Part shown: positions 34,783 to 42,643 of the stretch, one piece after another | Layout: each line of letters opens with the position of its first letter | Numbering within the stretch: the first letter of the stretch is position 1 | Origin: Sphingobacteriia bacterium | Lineage (GTDB): Bacteria; Pseudomonadota; Alphaproteobacteria; Rickettsiales; 33-17 | Assembly (NCBI GenBank): GCA_017304685.1 | Contig: JAFKLR010000003.1 | Span: 310,001-374,000, forward strand | Reading direction: 5' to 3' | DNA length: 64,000 nucleotides | Made by a program: the position numbers and the translations under genes | The notes under the pieces: model-generated | The model's input: only the letters and a program-made list of their open reading frames with translations | Databases searched by the model: none | What the model was told of the DNA's origin: nothing

Positions 34783-35646
34783 ATGAATTTTGAGATAGCA
34801 AAGCATTATGAATTTAGTCAATATAAGTTGACCTATAATGGATTTATGAATCCTAAAGGTAATTGCTTTGGTTTATCTGTAGACTGGTTAAGGTATAATA
34901 AACAATACCCAGAAAAAAATTATTTAAAGGATAAATATTATAAAAAAACTTCCGAAGGTTTCTTTAAGGATATATTTAAAGTAATCACAGGAACTAAATT
35001 TGATGAGGTGCATTCAGAGAATTTTTATAACAGAATAAATTATTATCAGGCCTCTCAATATAAATTTTATGATAATCAATATGAGCTGAAAAGTAAGTGG
35101 AAGTTTATATCAACAGCAGGTGAAACGCCTGATAGCGGAATAATTTTACTATCATCAGCTAAAGCTAGTAATGTGATAAAGGATATTGGAAAGTCACCTA
35201 TTTGCGGTCATGCATGTGCATATAAAATTACACAAAATAGCAAGGGTTTTACTTATAAATATTTTGATCCAAATTTTGGTGAATCTATAAGCAAAAATTT
35301 TGCTACGAAAGAACAAGCTTTTGAAGGGTTACATTTTAAAATTAAAGCAGATATGGCCTCAAAATATTCTTCTACATATAAAGATTTTATATTTCCAAAA
35401 AATTGTGAAAAATTAGTTGATGATATTCAAACTTGCTGGAAGCAAGATAAAGCTGTTATTACTGGAAAGGGAATTGGAAAAAATTCTATTAAATTTAAAG
35501 AAATACAAGAGTTTGTAAAAAGTGAATATGATACCGTTTCTGCGCTAAGAAAAAATCTACCAACATTAGAAATTGAAAGTGCTTTACCCCAAGAATCACT
35601 TACAGAAAGTACGCATGAGCATTTTCAGGATTATTATGCTTCTTAA
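34783..35646 (+). CDS. YopT/C58-like cysteine protease, array gene 4
   Basis: A 287-residue paralogue that starts 11 bases after gene 3, with AAGGAAAGG as ribosome binding site in the gap. Triad candidates are Cys28 in KGNCFGLSVDWL, His143 in CGHACAYKI and Asp162 in YFDPNFGE. It differs from genes 3 and 5 in the stretch after the first block (SEGFFKDIFKVITGTKFDEV). The C-terminal block reads KGIGKNSIKFKEIQEF. Ending: FQDYYAS. The spacing to gene 3 indicates co-transcription. Confidence 0.84.
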   Translation: MNFEIAKHYEFSQYKLTYNGFMNPKGNCFGLSVDWLRYNKQYPEKNYLKDKYYKKTSEGFFKDIFKVITGTKFDEVHSENFYNRINYYQASQYKFYDNQYELKSKWKFISTAGETPDSGIILLSSAKASNVIKDIGKSPICGHACAYKITQNSKGFTYKYFDPNFGESISKNFATKEQAFEGLHFKIKADMASKYSSTYKDFIFPKNCEKLVDDIQTCWKQDKAVITGKGIGKNSIKFKEIQEFVKSEYDTVSALRKNLPTLEIESALPQESLTESTHEHFQDYYAS

Positions 35647-35673
35647 TATACATAATTATAGTTAATAAATATT

Positions 35674-36549
35674 ATGGATTCAGATATTTCTAAAAAATAT
35701 AGCTTTAACCAAGGTGATTTAATTTGCAACGGTTATATGAATAAAGAAGGTACATGTGCTGGTTTAAGCGTAGATTGGCTTAAATTTAATAAAGCTAACC
35801 CTGCTAAAAATTATTTTGAAGATAAATATTATAAAAAAGCCTATACCGTAGAAAAACATGTTGATGGTATAAAAGTTATTTGTGACCAAATTAATTCGGA
35901 TAATTTCTATAATAGAATTAATTATTATCAAGAAATGTATAACAATCTTTTTAATAATAAATATAGTTCCAAGGCGTCACATAATTTTTTATTAAAGCAA
36001 TTGGAAACCCCTGACAATGGAATTATTACTTTAATTTCAAGCTATAGTTCAACTTTAAAAGATGATTTACTTCATAATGCTTTAGAAGCGTCTCATGTTT
36101 GTGCATATAAAATCAACAAAACCGAAAATGGCTTTAACTACCAATATTTTGATCCAAATTTTGGAGAATTAATTAGTATTAGTTATCCAACAAGAGAAAT
36201 GGCAGTTAACAAATTACATGATAAAATAGCAGACGATATGGTTTCGATTCCTGAATATTCAATTTTTAAAGATTTTATATTTCAAAAAAATATTGATCAA
36301 TTTATTAGGGATATTAATTTATGGTGGAAGGAAGATAAACCTTTTATTTCTGGACAAGGTATAGGTAAAAACTCTTTAAGTCATAATAAAATAGAAGAAT
36401 TTGTAAATAACAAATTAGACAATTCAATAAGAGAATATAAAGGATTACTTTCCTTAAAAATTGAAGGTTGCCTAAACATAGATGAATTAAATGAAGTTCC
36501 GGTTTTTGAAATTACAACCAGTTCTCTAGAAGGTTACTATTCTGTTTGA
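35674..36549 (+). CDS. YopT/C58-like cysteine protease, array gene 5
   Basis: A 291-residue paralogue, 27 bases after gene 4, closing the array. Triad candidates are Cys28 in EGTCAGLSVDWL (Ala replaces the Phe or Tyr after the Cys), His141 in ASHVCAYKI and Asp160 in YFDPNFGE. It is nearest to gene 3 in sequence. The C-terminal block reads GQGIGKNSLSHNKIEEF, and the end is LEGYYSV. A 16-bp hairpin follows the stop at 36556. Weak ribosome binding site, so it may depend on coupling to gene 4. Confidence 0.84.
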   Translation: MDSDISKKYSFNQGDLICNGYMNKEGTCAGLSVDWLKFNKANPAKNYFEDKYYKKAYTVEKHVDGIKVICDQINSDNFYNRINYYQEMYNNLFNNKYSSKASHNFLLKQLETPDNGIITLISSYSSTLKDDLLHNALEASHVCAYKINKTENGFNYQYFDPNFGELISISYPTREMAVNKLHDKIADDMVSIPEYSIFKDFIFQKNIDQFIRDINLWWKEDKPFISGQGIGKNSLSHNKIEEFVNNKLDNSIREYKGLLSLKIEGCLNIDELNEVPVFEITTSSLEGYYSV

Positions 36550-36555
36550 TATAAA

Positions 36556-36599
36556 TAACTACTTATAGGCATAAATGAATTATTGCTTATAAGTAGTTA
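36556..36599. terminator. Hairpin terminator after the protease array
   Basis: TAACTACTTATAGGCA (36556-36571) pairs with TGCTTATAAGTAGTTA (36584-36599), 16 bp with one G-T pair and a 12-base loop, seven bases after the stop of protease gene 5 and just before the convergent chaB unit. Confidence 0.75.
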
Positions 36600-36605
36600 C
36601 TCACA

Positions 36606-36686
36606 TTACCACGGAAATACAAGCATTATAGATACAAAAAATATATATAATAAATGTATTTCACTTACTACATACATATCAAACAT
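36606..36686 (-). CDS. 26-residue hydrophobic peptide coupled to chaB
   Basis: Short frame starting ATG TTT GAT, whose A is the last base of the chaB stop codon (TAATG overlap). GGGAGG lies eight bases upstream, inside the end of chaB. The product is mostly hydrophobic (YVVSEIHLLYIFFVSIMLVFPW), like a single-span small membrane protein. The strong ribosome binding site and stop-start overlap support translation; size alone makes the call tentative. Confidence 0.5.
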   Translation of the reverse strand: MFDMYVVSEIHLLYIFFVSIMLVFPW

Positions 36687-36910
36687 TATTTTTCCTCCCA
36701 TTTATCATTAACTTTTTCATACTTCTTCTTAACGGCACTCCAGGCAACTTTATGAGCTATTTGTTCCCTACTTTCATCAGTTCTTCTTTTGTCAGCGTCT
36801 TCATATTCTTCCCACGCATGATTAAAACTTTCTTTGTAAATTTCCTGCGCATGTTTAGGAAGATTATCTGTAATATTCTTAGGTAGTTCCGAAACTTTTG
36901 AATAAGGCAT
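36686..36910 (-). CDS. chaB: ChaB family protein
   Basis: A 74-residue protein matching the ChaB family: MPYSKVSELPKNITDNLPKH at the N-terminus (consensus 'mPY....dLP..v...LP.hAq.iy..afn.A') followed by ESFNHAWEEYEDADKRR and HKVAWSAVKKKYEK. ChaB was named as a regulator of the ChaA cation antiporter in E. coli; many homologues, including this one, have no chaA beside them, so the role is unclear. AGGAGG is nine bases before the ATG. It is followed by an overlapping small hydrophobic frame. Confidence 0.9.
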   Translation of the reverse strand: MPYSKVSELPKNITDNLPKHAQEIYKESFNHAWEEYEDADKRRTDESREQIAHKVAWSAVKKKYEKVNDKWEEK

Positions 36911-37146
36911 ATTTTCCTCCTTTATCCATATGTTAAAAAAAATTTTAATAGGATAAAATTAAAGTTATATTAATAGAATATTAATATTAAATGACGCTCG
37001 CAACATATTTTTTAATAAGCTCTTTTTTGAAGTTCCTGCACACGCTTTTTTATTAAATAAGGGATAATAAAGGGGAAGGTTGATTACCATAAATAAGTGA
37101 AAATTATACAAATTATTAATTTGTTAAATAATTTAGCTTGTAAATT

Positions 37147-37176
37147 TTGTCATAAAAGTTAATATCTTAATATAAG
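37147..37176 (+). promoter_or_regulatory. Probable promoter for the 798-residue alpha-rich protein
   Basis: TTGTCA at 37147-37152 and TATAAG at 37171-37176 with an 18-base spacer; AAAGGA follows at 37189-37194, just before the ATG at 37201. Confidence 0.5.
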
Positions 37177-37200
37177 TCTTAATGTAATAAAGGATATATT

Positions 37201-39597
37201 ATGCTAGAACAAAATAGTACTTTAGTACGTAAAACTTATAAATTCGTACTATTTTATGATTCTACAAAGGGGCTTTGTCTTAAATTTCAGAAAAATGTGT
37301 TTGAAAATATAAGTGAGAGGGCGTTTATTCTTGCATATTCATTACTTGGAAAAGAACAGGAATTATTATTTAACGAAGAAAACCCTAATATTACTGAAAC
37401 ACTTATTAAAGCAAATTTTACTCGTGCAATCCAATTTTTAAATAATAGAGATGTTGAAAGTAATGAAAATTTGAATATAAAGCCTCCAAATTCAAACTCT
37501 CCACTTTCTCTAAGAGCTATTTATTTAAATTCTAATCAAGTAAAAGCTATTAGTTTAAATGAAGAAGAAATATTATTTGTAATCAATATTGCAAATCACG
37601 ATCTATTAAATAAATTATTTGAAGAAGAAAAATATTTATCTATCAGGTATTTGGTTAAATTTAATTTTACTAATGCATTAGAAGCGGTTTTTAAGTGCAT
37701 AAAAAAACAAGTTTCTCAAACATTATTAACTCATATTGATGAGATGTTTAATCAATTTTGTACTGATAATAATACTCATAATACACTACAAAATACAAAA
37801 ATATTTAATTTGATTATAAATGAACTTAAAGGCATAAAATCTTTTGAAATTATTCTTATTAATTGTTTAAAGAAAAACTTTCTTAAGCTAACAAAAGATC
37901 AAAACTTCTTTTATATTGAAGCATTGCTTGATGGATTATCAGATGAAGAATTTAAAAAATTTGTAAACACAAATCTAACTTTTGAGAATAAGCTTAATAT
38001 TGGGCAAAATGGATTTGCTAGTCTGTTTAATAGAATATTGAAACATTCAAATAGTAAAGAAAAAGAAAGCCTTTTAAGTCATAATGATTATAGAATATTT
38101 AAATATATTATAGCTAATTATAATACTGAAGGCATAGAAGGTATATTTGCAAATATAGGGGATTATTTCAAAGAAAAATTATTATTCAATAATTTTGATC
38201 AATTAGTTAAAATTGTTAGAAGTAGTAATGTTGATGAAAATATTGCTTTTTTCAGTGCGCTTTTTAATAATTGTTCTGCGAATTTAATGGCAAAAATTCT
38301 CAAATATAGAGATTACGCTATATATAATCATGTTTTAAGTAGTGGATATACTCGAACCCTTTCTTTTTTCCTTCAGCAATTAAATTTAGAGAATTTTGAG
38401 GAATGTTTAAGAGGGGTAAATAATAATTGGCAAAAACTTCTAAAAGTAATTAACCAAAATTTATATCTTGAATTAGATATTCTCCTAAAAAAATCTAATG
38501 AATTATATAAAAATGCTAAGACAAACCCGATTAAAGAAAAAATAATAGACATCATACAAGAGTCGAACGTTACCTTATTTGAAAACAATTTTTATAGTAT
38601 TTTTCAAGTTTTACTGAGCAATTTATCTGAAGGAGAGCGAAGTAATTTTCTTGAGCATATTTGTTTTAAAAATAGTGAGAGTTTTTTTAATAAATATTTT
38701 AATAGCTACTCCTCAGAAGAACTTACAGACAAAAATAGTATGCCGAAAAATAAAGTGTTTGGAGTTATACTTAAGTACGCAAATAAAGAAATTTATGAAA
38801 AATTTTTAAACGGTTCTATTGCTGTCCCAAGATTTTTAATATTAATAGATATATATATAGATATTATTCAAACTCAAAATAGTGCTTTAGGATATATATT
38901 TTACCTTCCTGTATTTAACCCTAGTAGAGATGCTAACATTCTTCTAGAAATAGATAAACTTCATAAATTTGAATTATTAGATAAGTTAATTAGTAATGAA
39001 AATTTTTTTAAAGAGCTAGGAGAAAGACTTTCTACATGCATTGGAAGATTTAAAAATATAAAAAAATATAATAAATACATACTGGTTACTGCTTTTATTC
39101 TTTCTTATTGTAATGAAGAAAATTTAAGAAGTTTTAAGGAGTTTTGGAATAATGATAATTATCTACAACAATTTTATTTAACATTTTATTTTGAAGATGT
39201 AGCAACATCTTTTGTAAAAGATGTGTTTAAAGCCTCTTGGATGTTTTACGACTTAATTCAAATAAAAAAAATAGAAGTTAATACAGCTTTTAATATTGTA
39301 GAATATATTTTGGAATCTAAAGAAAAGGATTTTAAACCTTGGCGTATAAGCAAACAGGGTATAAGCGTTATGAATAATGCTAATAATGAACCTATCCAAC
39401 TACCAATTGAAATTCAAAAGTTAATTACTGAAAAATGTATTGATATATCAAGCTTAAATATTAAAGAGCAAAATGTATTTGTTAAAGAAACGCATGTTAA
39501 AGGCGTAGTTAGTCGTGATAAAAATAATTTGTTTTATAAAACATATAGAGAATTTGAAGAGAGTAAAGAAAGATCAAAAATTGAAAAGGAACAATAA
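37201..39597 (+). CDS. Large alpha-helical protein, paralogue of 43983-46073
   Basis: A 798-residue protein with no membrane segment or known motif. It reads as a run of helices with short loops, like a degenerate alpha solenoid. It is related to the gene at 43983: near the C-terminus both share 'FYDLIQiKKi' (SWMFYDLIQIKKIEVNTAFN here, EVFYDLIQVKKMDDLLAAK there), and several weaker stretches earlier. The C-terminal 60 residues are charged. It stands alone with its own promoter and a terminator whose stem includes the stop codon. Function unknown. Confidence 0.75.
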   Translation: MLEQNSTLVRKTYKFVLFYDSTKGLCLKFQKNVFENISERAFILAYSLLGKEQELLFNEENPNITETLIKANFTRAIQFLNNRDVESNENLNIKPPNSNSPLSLRAIYLNSNQVKAISLNEEEILFVINIANHDLLNKLFEEEKYLSIRYLVKFNFTNALEAVFKCIKKQVSQTLLTHIDEMFNQFCTDNNTHNTLQNTKIFNLIINELKGIKSFEIILINCLKKNFLKLTKDQNFFYIEALLDGLSDEEFKKFVNTNLTFENKLNIGQNGFASLFNRILKHSNSKEKESLLSHNDYRIFKYIIANYNTEGIEGIFANIGDYFKEKLLFNNFDQLVKIVRSSNVDENIAFFSALFNNCSANLMAKILKYRDYAIYNHVLSSGYTRTLSFFLQQLNLENFEECLRGVNNNWQKLLKVINQNLYLELDILLKKSNELYKNAKTNPIKEKIIDIIQESNVTLFENNFYSIFQVLLSNLSEGERSNFLEHICFKNSESFFNKYFNSYSSEELTDKNSMPKNKVFGVILKYANKEIYEKFLNGSIAVPRFLILIDIYIDIIQTQNSALGYIFYLPVFNPSRDANILLEIDKLHKFELLDKLISNENFFKELGERLSTCIGRFKNIKKYNKYILVTAFILSYCNEENLRSFKEFWNNDNYLQQFYLTFYFEDVATSFVKDVFKASWMFYDLIQIKKIEVNTAFNIVEYILESKEKDFKPWRISKQGISVMNNANNEPIQLPIEIQKLITEKCIDISSLNIKEQNVFVKETHVKGVVSRDKNNLFYKTYREFEESKERSKIEKEQ

Positions 39598-39640
39598 TAT
39601 AGTTCCACTTTAACCAAATCGCTAGAGTGGAACTATATTA
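39595..39640. terminator. 15-bp hairpin between convergent genes
   Basis: TAATATAGTTCCACT (39595-39609) and AGTGGAACTATATTA (39626-39640) pair perfectly around a 16-base loop. The first three bases are the stop codon of the preceding gene; the VOC gene ends seven bases further on the other strand. Confidence 0.8.
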
Positions 39641-39646
39641 TAATAG

Positions 39647-40141
39647 CTAATTAAGTGTTTCTTTTATAAAATCATCTCGTTGTTGCATGTAGTCTGTAAT
39701 TTTTTTTACAGATGAAAAATTATTAGTTATTGTTCTTAGTTCAATAATATAACCATTAGGATCTTCAATAAAAGCAAACATTTGTTCTTCCTCTGTACCT
39801 TTATTGCAAATGGTTTCACCAATTATTACCTTAGAGTTTAGGTTTCTAACTCGATTCATAATATTTAATAATTCATCCAACTCTAATTCAAAAGTACCAA
39901 AATGAAACACTGGAATGAAGTTTTCGGTTTGAGCTTTAATAATTTCTTTATCGGTTAATCTTAAATTATTTGCCACTTCAAAATGAACCTGTTCATAAAA
40001 TGCTATTATTGTACCGAAAAAATCAAAATAAGCATGGTTATCAACAGTTTTCATTTCAATATCAAAAATAGTTTTATAAAATTGAGCGGTTTTTGAAAGC
40101 TGGTTTGTGTTTAATGCTAAGTGAAAGCGTTTATTTGTCAT
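39647..40141 (-). CDS. VOC-superfamily (glyoxalase/dioxygenase-like) protein
   Basis: A 164-residue protein of the vicinal oxygen chelate fold. Two beta-alpha-beta-beta-beta units are visible: the first opens with RFHLALNTNQLSKTAQFYKTIF and the second ends in AFIEDPNGYIIELRTI, a typical VOC ending in which the glutamate is a metal ligand; His7 and the histidine in VFHFGTF could be the others. Substrate unknown. AAAGGAG precedes the ATG. It is transcribed away from a LysR-type regulator 101 bases off, the usual arrangement for a target gene of such a regulator. Confidence 0.82.
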   Translation of the reverse strand: MTNKRFHLALNTNQLSKTAQFYKTIFDIEMKTVDNHAYFDFFGTIIAFYEQVHFEVANNLRLTDKEIIKAQTENFIPVFHFGTFELELDELLNIMNRVRNLNSKVIIGETICNKGTEEEQMFAFIEDPNGYIIELRTITNNFSSVKKITDYMQQRDDFIKETLN

Positions 40142-40187
40142 TTTAATCTCCTTTGGTTTTAGGTTATATATATTTTATAACTCTTTC

Positions 40188-40239
40188 CAAATTAGAAATT
40201 AATTGCTATAATAATAATCATTGTTCTCAAATTAGAAAT
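40188..40239. promoter_or_regulatory. Two direct repeats in the LysR/VOC spacer
   Basis: CAAATTAGAAAT occurs at 40188-40199 and again at 40228-40239, 40 bases apart, in the divergent region between the VOC gene and its LysR regulator. The spacing of about four helical turns would suit two operator sites on the same face of the DNA. That they bind the regulator is inference. Confidence 0.45.
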
Positions 40240-40242
40240 AAT

Positions 40243-41127
40243 ATGTTTTTTAGTGAAAGTAAACTTATTCATTTTATCAGCTTCATTAAAATTGTTGAAA
40301 AAGGCAGTTTTGTTGAAGCTGCGCATGATCTTAATATAAGCCCGTCTTCTCTTACAAAATTTATAAAAGAACTGGAACACAATTATAAATTCAAATTGTT
40401 TGTTAGAACTACAAGAAGTATTAAAGTTACAGAAGAGGGGAGTATTTTTTATAATAAAATAAAAGAAATTATCGATAAATTTTATGAATTTGAAGCAGAA
40501 TTTAGTGAAAATGTATTAGAACTAAGAGGAAATCTTAAAGTTTTCAGTAGTATTAGCTTTGCTAAAATATTTATTATTCCAGCGATTGAGGAATATAATA
40601 AGCTATATCCCAATGTTAAAGTTGAACTTGAAATTAATGATGATGTTACAAAGTTTAAACATCATAAATATGATATAGTATATGGATTACAGGGGATTTA
40701 TGAAAATAATTATATTCAAAAAAAATTATTTGAAACCTCATATGTAATATGTGCTTCAAAAAAATATTTTAACGATAATGGTAAACCTACAAATTTAGAG
40801 GATCTTAAAAATCATACTTTAATCACTCATAAAAACCGACCGAATGAATTTAATGAAAGGTTTTTTGCCAAACAACGAATAAACGTTAATGATTCAGAAA
40901 TAATGTTAGACCTTGCACTTAAAAGCATAGGAATAATAATTATTCATAAATATCTAATTCAAAATTATTTAAATTCCTGGCAATTAATAGAGGTTGAATT
41001 AGAGGATATTTCTTTAAACCCCATAAATATTTATAGTTTTCATCAAAAATTCGATTTTCATAATCGTAAACAGTTAAAATTTATGGAAATTGTTGAAAAA
41101 AATGTTAAAACCTTTCTTCCATACTAG
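40243..41127 (+). CDS. LysR-family transcriptional regulator
   Basis: A 294-residue protein of standard LysR length. The N-terminal winged helix-turn-helix spans about residues 4-62: FISFIKIVEKGSFVEAAHDL, NISPSSLTKFIKELE, LFVRTTRSIKVTEEG. The rest is the periplasmic-binding-protein-like effector domain (LRGNLKVFSSISFAKIFIIP onwards). Start chosen at 40243 (MFFSESK), which gives the correct N-terminal spacing; an ATG-less extension upstream would run through the operator region. It probably controls the divergent VOC gene. Confidence 0.9.
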   Translation: MFFSESKLIHFISFIKIVEKGSFVEAAHDLNISPSSLTKFIKELEHNYKFKLFVRTTRSIKVTEEGSIFYNKIKEIIDKFYEFEAEFSENVLELRGNLKVFSSISFAKIFIIPAIEEYNKLYPNVKVELEINDDVTKFKHHKYDIVYGLQGIYENNYIQKKLFETSYVICASKKYFNDNGKPTNLEDLKNHTLITHKNRPNEFNERFFAKQRINVNDSEIMLDLALKSIGIIIIHKYLIQNYLNSWQLIEVELEDISLNPINIYSFHQKFDFHNRKQLKFMEIVEKNVKTFLPY

Positions 41128-41273
41128 ATGATTCTGGTTATAAATCACTGTTTTATATAAATAAAAAATTAAAATTAACGATTAGTTAATAAATTATCTT
41201 GTAATTACAGAAAAATTAATATATAGTTAAAACCAATTTTTGAAATTAACTAATTATATTTATAGAGGCCTAT

Positions 41274-42563
41274 ATGAAAAAACGTCCAATTGAAGCAGTT
41301 GAAGTTCCTTCAACTCAGCAAAAACTCACCAAAAAAAGGAAGATTGAGTTATTACTTACTGCAGCAAAAGAATTATTAAGCACAATTGCCAGTGATTCTG
41401 ATGAAGATAAAGATGATAGTGATTATGTAGAACCAAATGCACCTGCAGTACCTGCAAATATAACAATTAATAATTTCCATGTTTTTCAATTAAAGCCATT
41501 TATTAACCCTTCTTTACATGAAGAGTTAAATATTAATAGGGAAGAATATAGAGAGATAAAAGATCGAATTATAGATTCAGTCATTTGTAATTTAGGTTTG
41601 GGTAAAAATCGAACTGCTATTTATAATGAATATTTAGCTTTAGATGAAGTTATTACTTATGATTCGATTAGTACAAACAAAAATATGCAAAAAGAAATAA
41701 ACGATATAATAATTGCGAAAAAATTATATTTACCTGCTTTAAAGCGTTTTATAGAAAGACATGCATCACATTTACCGAAATTAAGTGAGGAATTACTAGA
41801 TAATAACATTAATGCAAGCTTTTTAGAAGAACTCCATACAAGAATTTCATTAATCTGCACTCGGAAGACTAAAAAAAGCGTTAAACCTAAAAAAAGCCTA
41901 AAACCACAAGTCACTTCAATAAATAGTGCAAATGTTGATTTACTTGGCAGACCGCGTTCACCAATATGCACCTCGCTTCCTTCATTTGAAGAAGGGTTTG
42001 CTCGTTTTTCTTATAATCAGAATACTTTAAACAATACAACAGAATTTAATAAATTACCTAGTTTAAATCAGTTACTAGGTAGTTTAGGCAGAGAATCAAA
42101 TTTTAGGCAGCAAATTGATGCACCACTTAATACCAATGTTTCGATTTCACAACCAATTTCTGCAACCCAAGTTGTAGATAATACTGAAGTAAAATTAGAA
42201 GAAATAAAGAAAGTTGTATTTAGTAAAACAATTGAATTTTTTACTAATAAAAATTGTTTAGAAGCTTACGCAAGAACTAGATTAAAATCATTAGAAAATG
42301 TTGACGTGACTAGCCCTTTAATACTTAACTATATTATTGATTCAATAATTAAAACAAAATTTTATATGAATCAAATTAACGTTCAGATTTTTAGACATGT
42401 TCAAATTAATGAACATGAGCAAGTTTATAATTACATTTGCTCAAAAACTTCTGAATTAGAGAAGGTATTAACTAGCTTTACTATTAATCCAAATAGTAAT
42501 CGTGAAGCAAGCTTTCGTGATAGAACGAATGTGAATTATGTTTTACAGCAAATAAACAAATAA
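41274..42563 (+). CDS. Unknown protein with basic N-terminus
   Basis: A 429-residue protein. The first 30 residues hold a basic cluster (KLTKKRKIELLL) like a monopartite nuclear localisation signal, then a run of acidic residues (SDSDEDKDDSDYVEP). Two helical blocks follow (about 75-200 and 300-410), with a Ser/Asn-rich linker between. No enzyme motif. It is adjacent to, and in the same direction as, another basic-N-terminus protein, but a terminator lies between them. Host nuclear targeting is inference. Confidence 0.72.
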   Translation: MKKRPIEAVEVPSTQQKLTKKRKIELLLTAAKELLSTIASDSDEDKDDSDYVEPNAPAVPANITINNFHVFQLKPFINPSLHEELNINREEYREIKDRIIDSVICNLGLGKNRTAIYNEYLALDEVITYDSISTNKNMQKEINDIIIAKKLYLPALKRFIERHASHLPKLSEELLDNNINASFLEELHTRISLICTRKTKKSVKPKKSLKPQVTSINSANVDLLGRPRSPICTSLPSFEEGFARFSYNQNTLNNTTEFNKLPSLNQLLGSLGRESNFRQQIDAPLNTNVSISQPISATQVVDNTEVKLEEIKKVVFSKTIEFFTNKNCLEAYARTRLKSLENVDVTSPLILNYIIDSIIKTKFYMNQINVQIFRHVQINEHEQVYNYICSKTSELEKVLTSFTINPNSNREASFRDRTNVNYVLQQINK

Positions 42564-42570
42564 AAATTTT

Positions 42571-42595
42571 TAGGGAAAGGTAATGCCTTTCTCTA
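42571..42595 (+). terminator. Hairpin terminator
   Basis: TAGGGAAAGG and CCTTTCTCTA pair (one G-T) around a five-base loop, eight bases after the stop at 42563. Confidence 0.65.
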
Positions 42596-42643
42596 ATTTA
42601 ATAACATACATTTATACATTGATTAATTAATGAGGAATTAATT

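Noticed and set aside
40153..40242. Longer N-terminus for the LysR regulator
   Set aside because: It would translate through the divergent promoter region with the direct repeats; the start at 40243 gives the standard LysR length.
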